A DNA stretch of 64,000 nt from Cycas panzhihuaensis (lineage: Eukaryota > Cycadophyta). The DNA lies in the NCBI GenBank assembly GCA_023213395.1, contig CM041465.1, positions 249,371,741 through 249,435,740 of the forward strand, in the 5' to 3' direction. Below the pieces are notes generated by a model. That model was not told the DNA's origin and searched no databases. It saw only the letters and a list, made by a program, of their open reading frames with translations. Shown in pieces: positions 22,006 through 32,579 of the stretch; position 1 is the stretch's first letter, and each line of letters starts with the position of its first letter. Made by a program: the position numbers and the translations under genes.

Positions 22006-22489
22006 CATTAACCTCTTTTAATCCCTCCCTTAATAATGGAAGGTCATTTTTGAGAAAATCTATTCTATAACGTCTTCATTTGAGCCTTATTATTACATTG
22101 AAATTTTAAATGACACTTTTTTGGGAAAACCCTTATAGGAAATAAAAACCCACAGACTTTCTAAGATCTATAACCCCTTTTATAAATCAAAATTGTTAAG
22201 GTGGATCTTTGATGTAGCATGATAGCTAAGTAGTTTAAATGTGTAGCTTAATCTGCTAAGTCTTCATATACCATTTGGTCATCCCCTATGTCCTTTTGGG
22301 TTTTCATAGGTTCTAATTTTCCAAAACTAGTATAACCTTTATCCTTCAATGCCCAGAAGGGGTTTTCATAAATAGGATATAACATAGACTTACTCTTATT
22401 CTTCTACACCCATAAGGGGTTTTCACAAAGAGAATAAAGTATGATGATCCTATTGCCATCTTCTTTGATTAGTCAAATATGAAAGCCTT

Positions 22490-23010
22490 AAGGCTGAGTT
22501 ACATTCAGAACTGTTCAAACTTCACCTTTTGCAGTGGTTTGGTGAATATATCAGCCACTTGATCTGCTGTGGAGCAATATTCTAGTTGAATTGTGCCATC
22601 ATGAACAAGTTCTCTAATCCAGTGGGCTTTTGTACTTATATATTTGGTACGATCGTAAAATACAAGATTTTTTGCCATGCAGATTACTGATTATTTATCC
22701 ATATGAAGACTCGTAGGACTTGTTTAGGTGATATTCAATGTTTTTAATAATTTTCTTAGCTATATCACCTCCTTACTGGTCTCAAAAGTAATAATGTATT
22801 CAGCTTCGACATTTCAATCTGCAACTATCTTCTCTCATCTAGATCTCTATGATATGTGTGCTATTCTAAGAAACATTACATACCCAGACATAGATCTTCC
22901 TATGTCTTTATCTCCTGCAAAGTCTGAGTCTGTGTATGCAGAAAACTTAAATTTATTATTAGGTTTATACAACAGACTAAATTTACTGGTTATCTTTATG
23001 TATTTTAACA
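22490..23010 (-). pseudogene. Copia-B RNase H domain
   Basis: Recognisable minus-strand blocks, in order: a GDKD...RSMSGYVMFL-like block, a degraded SSTEAEY block (NVEAEYI) and AKNLVFYDRTKYI. They end with STADQVADIFTKPLQKVKF at about 22520-22570, the standard C-terminal end of copia pol. The domain degrades the RNA of the RNA/DNA hybrid in live elements. Stops break it several times. It follows RT in the copia order. Confidence 0.88.
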
Positions 23011-23189
23011 CTCAAACTATAGCCTACCAATGATTCTGCTTAGGATTTGTCATGAATCATGCAAGAATGCTGATAGAGTAAGCAATATCTGGACTTGTAT
23101 TAGTAGTGTAAATGAGACTACCTACAAGTTTCCTGTAGAGTGTTGTGTCTATCTCCCTAGTGTCACCATCAACTGAGAGTTTAGTATTA

Positions 23190-23870
23190 GGGTCCATAGG
23201 TTATGCCACTAGTCGAGCATCTTCTAACTGAAAATTGGTTAGAAGATCGTTGATGTATTTTTCTTGGGAGAGGAAAATTTTTCTATTCTTTTGTATTACT
23301 TCAATTCCCAAATAATATTTCATCAAACTGAGGTCAAGTAATTCAAATATTTTGCCAAGGTCCTTTTTCAGCTGGCTTATTGCTTGTTCACTATTACCTG
23401 TTACTAATATGTCATCTATAAAGATTATAAGAGAAGTGACTTTATCCTTATGGCACTTGATAAATAATATTGCATCAATATCTTCGTAGTCACAAACCTC
23501 ATATCCAAGTTGCCTCATTCTTTTAAACAACTTGGCAAACTAAGTACGAGGGGCTTATTTAAGGCTGTACAAGGACTTTCTTAGCATGCAAACCTTATGC
23601 TCTTGACCTTCATCTCATATCCTTCTCGTTGAGCTATGTAAATTTCTTCTTAAAGATCTCCATTGAGAAACGCAGTCTTAATATTGAGTTGGTAGATTTT
23701 CTAACCCTGTTAAGCAGCCAAGGCCACAAGAGTTCTAATTGTAGGCCACTTAGTTTTAGGTGCAAAGACTTCAATGTAGTCGATGTCTTTCCTTTGTGTG
23801 AATATTTTAACTACCAATCTTGCCTTATGTTTTACAAGGGTGTCGCCTAATCTATATTTGTTTATAAACA
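23190..23870 (-). pseudogene. Copia-B reverse transcriptase
   Basis: The best preserved part, 23201-23530, keeps 109 codons open. It includes LGYEVCDYEDIDAILF, the catalytic box FIDDILVTGN (usually YVDDMIVTG) and LMKYYLGIEVIQ. Upstream, a frame with stops reads DYIEVFAPKTKWPTIRTLVA and NIKTAFLNGDL, the N-terminal palm blocks. Both catalytic Asp of the D-D box remain. The N-terminal half is broken by stops. Confidence 0.9.
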
Positions 23871-23999
23871 ACCATTTATTTTGAACTACCTTTCTACCAA
23901 GTAGTAGATCAATGAGCTCCTGTGTACGATTCTTGATAAGAGATTAGTACTCTTCATTCATGGCATTTCTCTAAGCTGCATGTTTTATAGCTTCTTAAT

Positions 24000-24440
24000 A
24001 CATTAAGGGCTCCTCATTAAGAATAAGATGGAGTTATGTCGGTTCAAGCTCAGTATATAATTATTCCTGCATCCTTGCTCTATGGGTACTTCGAGTGCTA
24101 GTTTTACCCATCTCATATGGTTGTATATCCTTATTGAGCTGGCGAACTTCATGAGATCCTTGAGTTGGGAATGAAGTCCACATTTCCTCAACTTCTTAGT
24201 TCTTATCTTGTTTATTAAAATGATCATTTTGTGAGGAGGATATTAATATACCTGAGGAAGATGGTCCTTCTACCACTGTTTTACCTTTGTCATCTGAAGG
24301 TGGAGAGGATGGTTCTTCTATAATGGCTTTACCTTTGTCAACCCTGTTATCTTCAAAGGATGGTGCTGGATGTTCACTCATTGGTTTAGAGTCACAACTT
24401 GTATCCTCTGAGGCTCTATTGTCAGCTTCCAATATTTAGA
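24000..24440 (-). pseudogene. Copia-B integrase-RT linker
   Basis: Two adjoining open pieces (24196-24432 and 24003-24227) encode a hydrophilic stretch rich in Ser, Pro, Asp and Lys, including repeated DKGKAIIEEPSSP and DKGKTVVEGPSSS. Such a low-complexity spacer separates integrase from RT in copia polyproteins. It has no catalytic role. Confidence 0.6.
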
Positions 24441-24539
24441 GTAGTTTATGTATGTCCCTCCTCATCCCCCTAATTTTGGAATCTGAACATCTACTTGATA
24501 ACATTATTATAGCAGTGTGAGGGTATTTTAGAGTCCAGT

Positions 24540-25543
24540 CTAAGCAATTGATCTTCTATCTCTGTAAAAATGACATCTCTTGTAACGATGATTTTTTGTT
24601 ATAAAGGTATAAAAACCTTATACCCTTTCTTATCCATAGGGTATCCAACAAAGATACCTTTAAGTGCCCTTGGCTAGAGTTTATTTCGATCTGTATCCAG
24701 AATGTGGGCATAACATGTAGAGCTAAAAATTTTAAAGTAGTGAATAACAGGGGCTTGTCCTAACCACTTTTTATTAGGTGATTGTCCTTCCTTTGATGGC
24801 CTAACAACATTGATACAATAAACAGCTATCTAGATGGCTTCAGTCCATAGGTAGGTAGGTACATTTTTATATACCAGCATAGCCCGATCCATATTTATGA
24901 TTGTCATATTCATGTGCTTAGCAACTCCATTTCATTGTGGTCTACTTGCTACTATTATTTGATGCTTAATGCCATTGTCTCGAATGTAGCTTTTAAACTC
25001 AAGCGAGGTATATTCACTACTATTATGAGTTCAAAGATATTTGAGTTGATAACTTGACTCTTTTTCAATGCGGGCTTTGAATACACAAAAGGCTTCATCT
25101 TTCTTGTGTAGAAAAGACACCCATACTTTTCTAGTGAAATCATTAATGAAAGAGATGTAATATAACTTGTCTTTCAGTGAAGGAATGGCCATTGGTCTGC
25201 ATAGATCATAGTGTATCAATTGTAATTGATAGGTCAATTTCCACAGACTTTTAGAAAATGGTTGTTGATAAAATTTGGCAATGATATAAGCTTCATATCT
25301 AAAGGGATTATAGGAGAACTTTGGAAGATTTAAAAGAGTGTTACAAAGATCTCTAAGTATATCAATGTGAACATAGCCCATGCAAGCATGCCAAAGAGCT
25401 TCTGGTGACAATGTTGGATGGGTCAAGATGGAATTAAATGTAAATTCTTCATTGGCACAAGGGCTTTGGGCACAATAGGCTTCATAATATAGAGAGCCAT
25501 TCAGTAAAAAGAGTTTGCTAAAGAGATGTTCAATCAAGACCAC
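24540..25543 (-). pseudogene. Copia-B GAG-pre-integrase and integrase
   Basis: The stretch 25031-25543 is open for 170 codons. It holds the GAG-pre-integrase part (LWHACMGYVHIDILRDLC) and the first integrase Asp in IHYDLCRPM (usually HTDLCGPM). YYISFINDFTRKVWVSFLHK is the core strand region, and AFCVFKARIE follows. After a stop, THNSSEYTSLEF corresponds to SDNGGEY and NGVAKHMN to NGVAERMN, so the third catalytic Glu is changed to Lys. The C-terminal part near 24620-24680 reads GIFVGYPMDKKGYKVF. It integrates cDNA in live elements; this copy is inactive. Confidence 0.9.
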
Positions 25544-25689
25544 TTGATTAGATTAGTTGGAGGGTGAATGGCCTAGAGAGTATGGTCATTTGTAATTACA
25601 CTTAGATTAAATCAACAAGACAAGTGTAGATAAGGAGAGTAGGTTTTATTTGAGATTGGGTATGTATAAGATATTAAGCAATGTAAAAT

Positions 25690-25880
25690 CTTTTAAGCCT
25701 AGGAGTTTCAGGTGAATGTTACTAATTCCTTTAATAAGTTGTCGTGATTTATCAGCTATGTGAATAACTCCTTGAATATTTGAGTCAAATATTTAATATA
25801 GACTACGATTGCACATCATTTGTTAAGTTGCTCTTGTGTCCATGAGCCACTGTCCATTGATTGAAGCCATACTATTTACA
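25690..25880 (-). pseudogene. Copia-B protease remnant
   Basis: On the minus strand a block INGQWLMDTRATQQMM corresponds to WLLDSGASHHM: the active-site D-S-G reads D-T-R, so the enzyme would be dead. LNILYIPNLK and NLLSLSTL follow, matching the usual VLYVPxLxxNLLSV ending. Confidence 0.8.
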
Positions 25881-26099
25881 ATTCTAATAGAGCTTGGCAT
25901 TGGTGAAAGGAATTCACAAGTGATATATCCACATCGAGCTTCAAAGTATCTCTTTAGTTGGTCAATGGTATTTGATGTTGAAGATCCCTCAATTCTTTGA
26001 AAGTGTGCCTATACAAAACTTGCACCACTAAAGGATTCTTCACAAGTCTCTTCAACATTGTGAGCTCTATGTTTTGGTTGAAACTTAGCCAACTTATAA

Positions 26100-26923
26100 G
26101 TGGTAGCTCTATAGTCTTTTGCAAAGAGTCCTTTGTGATTACACATAATAATTTGATTGTCAATCCCTAAAGAGGTTCTAGTTTGGCCTGACTACTTTGC
26201 TCTTTGTTGAGGTGGCCCTTGGCCTTGAGACTATTGAGGCTATGACTGAGGGTTTGGTTGATATTGAGGATGATTTCCCATGTTTCTTCCTCTTCCTCTT
26301 GCTCGATTATTTCCTCTGCCATGAGAGGGACCTTGATTTTTTATGTTGTAAACTTCTTCTTTCGCCTCAAACGCTGCATCTAGAAGAGAGTTAGAGGCTA
26401 CAAAGTTAATATCGAAGGTTTTGTCAAATTCTATGAACTTCTTGACAAGTGCTTCAAAGTTGAGTATCTTTAATGTTCCACTAGATTGAAGACTTCCAAG
26501 CAAGTTTTTATAATTAGGGACATGTAGACATGATTAGATCAAGAATGCCTAAGTTATACATTGGGTCTTAAAATATTTATCAATTACATGTTTTATTGGT
26601 TAAAAGAGATTTACTGTCTCTTGAGCTCATCCCTTCTGCATTTTTAATTTGTTAATTTTCAAAATAAGATGAACAAATTCTAAATCTGACTTGGTATTAA
26701 AGTTCTTCTTGAGAACTTCAAGGACCTTCCAAGCTGTATCATGTTGCTCTTCGTTAATTAAGTTATGCAAGGAGTGATATGTAACCAATAGAATTTTTGC
26801 ACGAATCGTTTTATCATCTATCTCCCATTGTAGTTTGGTTGCAGCATCTGTAGGAGCTGTTAGGGCAGATCCATTGAAAGTAAGTGTTGTAGTTATCGCT
26901 AGTATGATGGGTGTAGGCTGCAA
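26100..26923 (-). pseudogene. Copia-B gag (UBN2-type) with zinc-knuckle remnant
   Basis: Frame 26627-26923 gives 98 residues of a copia gag: KLQWEIDDKTIRAKILLVTY, then HDTAWKVLEVLKKNFNTKSD and LILKINKLKMQKG, the UBN2 pattern with a W...AW..L spacing. 26240-26503 continues with AFEAKEEVYNIKNQG and an Arg/Gly-rich stretch (RGNNRARGRGRNMGN) typical just before the zinc knuckle. The knuckle itself near 26110-26160 is frameshifted and has lost cysteines. Gag forms the particle shell in live copies. Confidence 0.85.
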
Positions 26924-26999
26924 ATGGACTCTCCAAAGGCCTTCATACTTTGCAATATTTTTAACTATAATGTACTATAAATCTCAATTTTCTTTACCT

Positions 27000-28995
27000 T
27001 TTAATATGTAGTTGACATTATGCTTGAATTAAGATGATATAGTAATGATAAAGAAGTAGAAGAGATGATAGAAGTATGTGCCATTGACACATGTGGCTAG
27101 TATACCTGGCATAACAGGGATGTGGAAATGAATGCTATATTAAGAAACAAGCAATGATTAAATATTTTCAACAACTATGAAAAATCAGTATAAGCAATAA
27201 TATAAGAATGAGGCCTAATATAGAGTTGGTAAAGAGTGGTGATGTATCATGCCACTAACCTCTAATTTATGTCCAAATGTAGGTAAGGTTTAGATGCTTA
27301 AGACTTCTAGTATACGATTAGGGCCTTCATCTACGATACATGCACCTATGCTTGGTGATGAAATCCAAGTCACAATGGAACCCAGGTACTCCTAATCCTT
27401 ACCTAGTTTACTAGTAAGTAGCTATATACCTCCTTCGAAGAGTCAAACAGTACATGCATATCCCACGACTATGATAGATATTAAACCAAGTTAATTTTAA
27501 TCTTATATTAAGGTTTTTTATTTTCTCAGGTGGTTATTAAGATTATCCCTGATTGGAGGCCATAGGTATGGCTAACCTATCCCTCTACCACTATTACGGT
27601 TAAGGCCAAACCTAGAATGAAACTCACACCTCCCTTAGGGCCCAGACTTTAGCCAACCGTGGTCTATTTCAACTAAGGTAAGTGTCCACACAAGCTAAGA
27701 ATTAATAATATAAATCATACAGATGAGATTCCTTTTAGGAATAATATAAGTTATCTTCGAATAATAAAAAATTGAAATGGAAAGTTGCTAAATGTACTTG
27801 TTTGCTTTTCATGCTTGCTTTGTTGTTCATAGTACTTTATTTGATGCTTTATGCTATGTGTGCAAATGGAAAAAGTATGCTAGATTTAGTAGAGGAATCG
27901 AATGTTACCTCTAATCTAAGGTTTCCCTTACTTTAGTATAATGTTTCTAAATATGTTTTTAAAAATTTCAATACAAAATCCACAATGAGCTAAAACATCG
28001 ATCAACTTAGCGCTAAAATACTGATTTTCTAAATCTAAATGCATGCCATTTTGCCTTATTTTATGATTTTTTCACAAAATTTACAAATAATGATAAATGG
28101 GCATAATTTTCTAAAAATTACAAATATTAAGGGCCTAAATGATATAATTTAAATTTATGGCAAAAGGAAAAAGTGTTTAGAATATTATTTCTGATAGAGT
28201 AGTGAAGTCTAATTTCTAAAAATGCATAAAAAAAATTTGCCCAAAAAGAGCACAAAAGCTTAATCCTACTAGATCCACTATCTCAGAATTTGAAATTCAA
28301 TATGTCAAAAGTTATGTCTTGACATGTATATCAACTTTCCCTTATGCACGATCTCTAAAATCAACCAAAAAAATGCCCAAAACGCCCTCATAAGTCCTTT
28401 ATGGGGTTAAGTAGGCAAATTCAACATCCGTGAAAAAACTATATAGATCTCACTAATCGGTAATAAAATTTGATGAGATTTATCTTAAAATGATCCTAAG
28501 ACATAAATATATCAAATCCCTTAATAAAACTTTTAGATTTTCATCTTATAATTAAAGGATTTCATTAGGAAAGTACCTTAAGTCACTTATCCACAAATTT
28601 TACCTTTTATTCTTAGCCAAAACTCGTTGTTGTAGGTTGAATCTGAAGTTTTTTTAGAAGAAACAAATTATCCTATAGTCAAGGTGACCCTACATGCTAA
28701 ATTTCATTAAAATCTAATATGGTCAAAATTTTCATAAAATTGTAGGCCTTGAACGCTTCCGGGAATGTTTTGACAACTGAACGGCTTAAAAAACCTATAT
28801 TTTCCACTTTTGAAATTTTGCACATATTGAGAAAGTAGCAACAAATAAACTACTATAATTTTAAGCTCTCGAAATGTTAAAAATAATGAATACACTCTCA
28901 ATACTTCACATTGAAGGTAAAGGAGAGGCAAAATGACTCCATGCAAGTGGAATGGAGTGAAATGATCAAAGTCTTATAGTGAATGAGGACATGGA
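27000..28995. other. Unclassified repeat-like DNA between copia-B and gypsy-B LTR
   Basis: About 2 kb with no domain in any frame. It may contain the lost 5' LTR of copia-B and another element. A relatively GC-rich patch at 27530-27690 and the stretch 28640-28800 look like retroelement LTR or leader sequence read in reverse, but I could not place them in a family. Confidence 0.4.
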
Positions 28996-29022
28996 GTGAA
29001 AAAGCACCAAGGACTATATTAA

Positions 29023-30727
29023 TGTTGAGTGTATAAGAATAAGGGCTTTCCAACCATATGGTTGGCATGATTTAACCCTCTTTAGTTAGTATTATTTTTC
29101 ACTCACAATGAAGGATTTGCAACTTAAATTTGCCCTTGGGTTACGCTAATTATAAAGGTTGTATAATTATGAAGATAGCCCAATTGATATGTGCATACCT
29201 AACTAACTAATTAAATCTTAAAGACTTAATATTTGGGGAGGTAAATTAATTTATGAAAGCAAAAATTGATTTAATTAAGCTACATACCAACTTGGAATTA
29301 TTTAAATCCACTACTAATATTCTTCTTTGAATAAAAATTGGTAAGCAAAGGAGGACTGCCAATAAGTGGGCAATTATGATACATCAAGAAGGTATCTTGT
29401 ATGATCCCAATTACCCCAACTCTTTAAGAAGTGGTTAAAAGGAATGTTAGCTTTTATTTAAAGGGAGTATAAAGTCAAGTTATAGAGGGGAAGAATACAA
29501 AGAAAAAAAGATTAAGACTCTTCTTATTCCTATTGGGATAGTATGTCTTGACCAATTTGCATTTTCCTTCTTTCCTTCTATTTTTCTATCCATCTATTCA
29601 TCTAATTTTATACTATGTTATCATTCTTTCCTAGGTCGATACTCTAGAAGAGAGACCCACGTGAAAATCTTAGGTTGTAAGTAGAAGTTTAGTAGTAGTA
29701 GTAGAAGTACTATATGGGTCAAAGTTATGAAGTTGTTATATCTATTTGTATTTGATAAAGATTTTAGGTAACTCTACTCTTAGTTCTTATGTAAACTAGT
29801 TCCCCATGTATTAAGTTGTAATACTAGCCATTTAGCCGTACTAGAATGCTTGTAATATGATTTAATATTTTAATATATATGTATATTTATTCGTTAAGTT
29901 TTATTATTAAAAGTTGTTCTAGTAATGAAATTAATGAATGAGTATATACCAACCATATGGGATGTTTGTCTAAAAACATAAATGTCATTATTATTCTTCC
30001 ATGATTGATATCTCATTCATTAAATTACAAGACATGCCATTAAGTTATATCGATATATTTCCTTAACAATTTAATATTGCGTATTAGAAGTGATCATTAG
30101 CTTCCTTTCCTTTTATCCCCACTTTCCCTAAGCTACTAGTTAACAGATAAGGTAATTAAGCTATGCTAGTTTGCCTATATGTCAATTTAATATCATGTTA
30201 AATCTCCTTCTTTCCCCCATGTTATTAGTTGGTAATTCACGTGATTAAGTAGTCCTAATCTACCTAGATATAAATCTTATATTTTGTTGGAATCCCTACT
30301 TCCCTTCATACCCACTTTCTTTTGTGTTATTAGTGCATAGATTAGGTGATTAACTTGTGATGGTTTGCTTGGATATCAATCTTATACTATGTGAGATCCC
30401 CCATTTCCCTTCATACCCAATTTCTTAAGGAATTACTTAGTAAATCAAGTGATTAAGTTATGCTAGTATGCTTGTGCATTAATCTAATATTCTATTGAAC
30501 TCCTTGAACTTCTCATATTCCCCACATTCTTCTATGATACACCATGTGAAATAGTTATCTATATTTTAACCCATTGTATAAATATAAATTAAATTTACAA
30601 AAGGAATTGTCCTTACTAAAGTGAAGGCTTATCATTAACCCTTATTTTTTAGCTAGCCTTGAACATCTGTAGATTAGTTAATACTCTGACTCAGTACTTT
30701 TACACAACATAAGTACAATGGGCAACA
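29023..30727 (+). repeat. Gypsy-B LTR, left copy (1.7 kb)
   Basis: Starts TGTTGAGTGTATAAG and ends GGGCAACA. It is collinear over its full length with 54994-56712, for example AATAAGGGCTT, TTGACATGTGCATRCCTAACTAACYAATTAAATC (with changes) and TAAGTTGTAATACTAG. It has imperfect internal tandem repeats at 30060-30510. It is followed by a gypsy primer-site-like sequence and gag, so it acts as 5' LTR of the downstream unit. The sequence before it belongs to the 3' region of another unit. Confidence 0.88.
30060..30510 (+). repeat. Imperfect tandem repeats within gypsy-B LTR (left copy)
   Basis: Four diverged units of about 90-105 bp share a TTCCCTTCATCCCCACTTTC block and a block like AGTGATTAAGTTATGCTAG (starting near 30151, 30239, 30345 and 30448). 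The same array exists in the other LTR. Confidence 0.8.
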
Positions 30728-30732
30728 TAAAA

Positions 30733-30755
30733 TGGTGTCTATATTGGGAACTAAC
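30733..30755 (+). other. Gypsy-B primer binding site region
   Basis: TGGTGTCTATATTGGGAAC sits 5 bp after the LTR. It resembles the TGGCGCC...GGGAAC leader of plant Tat/Athila gypsy elements with both CpG positions changed to TpG or CpA. The priming tRNA cannot be assigned with confidence. Confidence 0.6.
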
Positions 30756-30949
30756 CAATCTAAAATTGTATAATATTAACAACTTTTTCCATAGACTTTA
30801 AGTATATTTTATTTTATATTAAATATATATATGTGTACATGTGTAGGTAGCCTAGCTAAATAACAAAGGAGGCAACACACCTAAGTTCTTAATAATCATA
30901 ATATAGAGGAGGATTTCTTGTAACTTCTCAAATAAAGACCGAGGAGACT

Positions 30950-32345
30950 ACCTTAATCTCACCTTAGTATTCCCTAAATTTAAAAATTTTCCGATAGAAA
31001 AATTAGAACTAGAGGAGGCCCAGGTTGAGCATGCTCATAACATGGATAGACGAGAAGATGAGGGAATATAATCATAGAGGAGGCCATGAAGACATGCCTT
31101 GGATAATAAATGATCTACTAAACTTTATCAGGGTCATCTATGATATTCTTAGCAAGGTGTGGGATGCTTATTCCAAGTTTTTAGAAGATGGTACTATGAC
31201 TAGAGAATGCCATTTCGAGCAGTTCTAACTCATGTGTAAGAAATATAACATCACAGAGGTTAATATGGTGGTGTGACTATTTGGGCACTCTTTGGAAAAA
31301 AGAGCAAGTGAATAATTTTAAACTCTACATCATGATTGGTAGACTTTGATTGGGGGCTTTTAACCTGAAATATTTGAGTACAAAACTAGATGCCACACTC
31401 ATCAAGGAGGTATCTACTATCATAAAAGGCCATAAGGAAATAATGGTAGCCTTTACAAAAGGATTTAGGAAAATAGTCAAAGTAATTAATCTTAAAATAG
31501 ACCATCAAAAGAGGCTCAACTCAAATGGTCTTTATAAGGGTTGGATAATAAGACCAAATTAATGATGGCATATAAACTCCTAGCCACCATTAACGGGGCC
31601 AAAGAATTAACACTATGGATGGAGTAAATAATGAATATGTGTCATAAAGCACTAACTCTCCCTAAATTACTTGCACATGAGAAGGCCTCTCTTCCCACCC
31701 AACACATAGATCCTCAAGCATAGGCTCTAATTAGAAGATTAAATAGTGAAGTTTAATAGTGGAAAAGACATATTAAACAGAATGATCCATTGGGACTAGC
31801 CTTAGTGAGAAGAAATGGATAAGAACCAAATACTACACATCATAAAGAAGATTTTGATACTTCTCTAATGAGGAGTAATCTATTTGATTTAGGCATCTAC
31901 TAAGAGGGGTTGTAACAGATGAGGCTCCTACCTCTTCCTCATCAAGTTTCTTATTATTACACTTAGAACCTACCATGGCTTTGTTTGCAAATCAAGAGTA
32001 AATCAACATTGACACGACTAACCTAATAATACTAACCAAAACCCAAGTAATAAAGTAATGAGGCCATGGCATAGTTAAATATAAAACTAAAGCTCTAAAG
32101 CTTGTTGTAATGGGGGCAATACTTGAGCCAATAAAATGCCCATGGCTCCTTAGGGGCATTAAGCATCTAAGACAACTAATAATGTTCAAAGGTGTAAGCA
32201 ATACAACTAAGGGGCTATTAAAAGAGTATTGTATCATACGAGACCTATTGAGATATATATTAGATTTGAGTCTATATCAAGTTATTAATACATCTATATA
32301 AAAGGAGAAGCTTATAAAAATGGTACGACTGAAAGAGTAGCATAT
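30950..32345 (+). pseudogene. Gypsy-B gag remnant
   Basis: Broken frames encode a retrotransposon gag of the Tat/Athila type. 31025-31228 reads MSMLITWIDEKMREYN... and VIYDILSKVWDAYSKFL. 31350-31562 holds GAFNLKYLSTKLDATLIKEV and IKGHKEIMVAFTKGFRKIVK, which fits the conserved 'L..I.QG..E....F..RFR' helix pair of the gag domain. The zinc knuckle is not visible. LARD-B is inserted soon after at 32492, and protease and RT are absent from the downstream continuation, so they were deleted. Confidence 0.7.
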
Positions 32346-32491
32346 CATTACTGTAAGAAGAAATGAGGTGATTTTTTTGGTAAGATTAATTTCTTAAGGA
32401 GGTTCATTCTAGTTTTTTTTAAGATGGCTCTCTTCATTAGTAAGTTGTTAAAGAATGGCTCACCATTCAAATAGGATTATCTAACTCATAA

Positions 32492-32579
32492 TGTTAGGTA
32501 ATGTTTACCCATGGAAATATTTAATTGATATAAATCAATATGATTATCCCTTTAATGTGCACTAGGGGGTCATAGTATG
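32492..32579 (+). repeat. LARD-B 5' LTR, first part (interrupted)
   Basis: Starts TGTTAGGTAATG and follows the LARD family LTR to CATAGTATG, where gypsy-A begins. The remainder of this LTR is at 49387-49686. Confidence 0.9.
32575..32579 (+). repeat. Gypsy-A target site duplication, left
   Basis: GTATG, repeated at 49382-49386. Confidence 0.93.

Larger units (their letters stand above)
21710..27000 (-). mobile_element. Copia-B: nearly complete decayed Ty1/copia element (minus strand)
   Basis: In minus-strand order one reads gag (26923-26240), a zinc-knuckle area (about 26165-26100), protease (about 25880-25690), GAG-pre-integrase and integrase (25540-24540), a hydrophilic linker (24440-24000), RT (23870-23190) and RNase H (23010-22490). 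A purine tract (minus AAGGGAGGGA, about 22017-22027) lies before the presumed 3' LTR (about 21710-22005). A matching 5' LTR on the right is not recognisable, so the right border is approximate. The element is inserted in gypsy-B sequence. Confidence 0.88.

Noticed and set aside
30060-30510. CRISPR-like array
   Set aside because: Repeat units are long, diverged and contiguous without unique spacers, and the DNA is a plant retrotransposon LTR.
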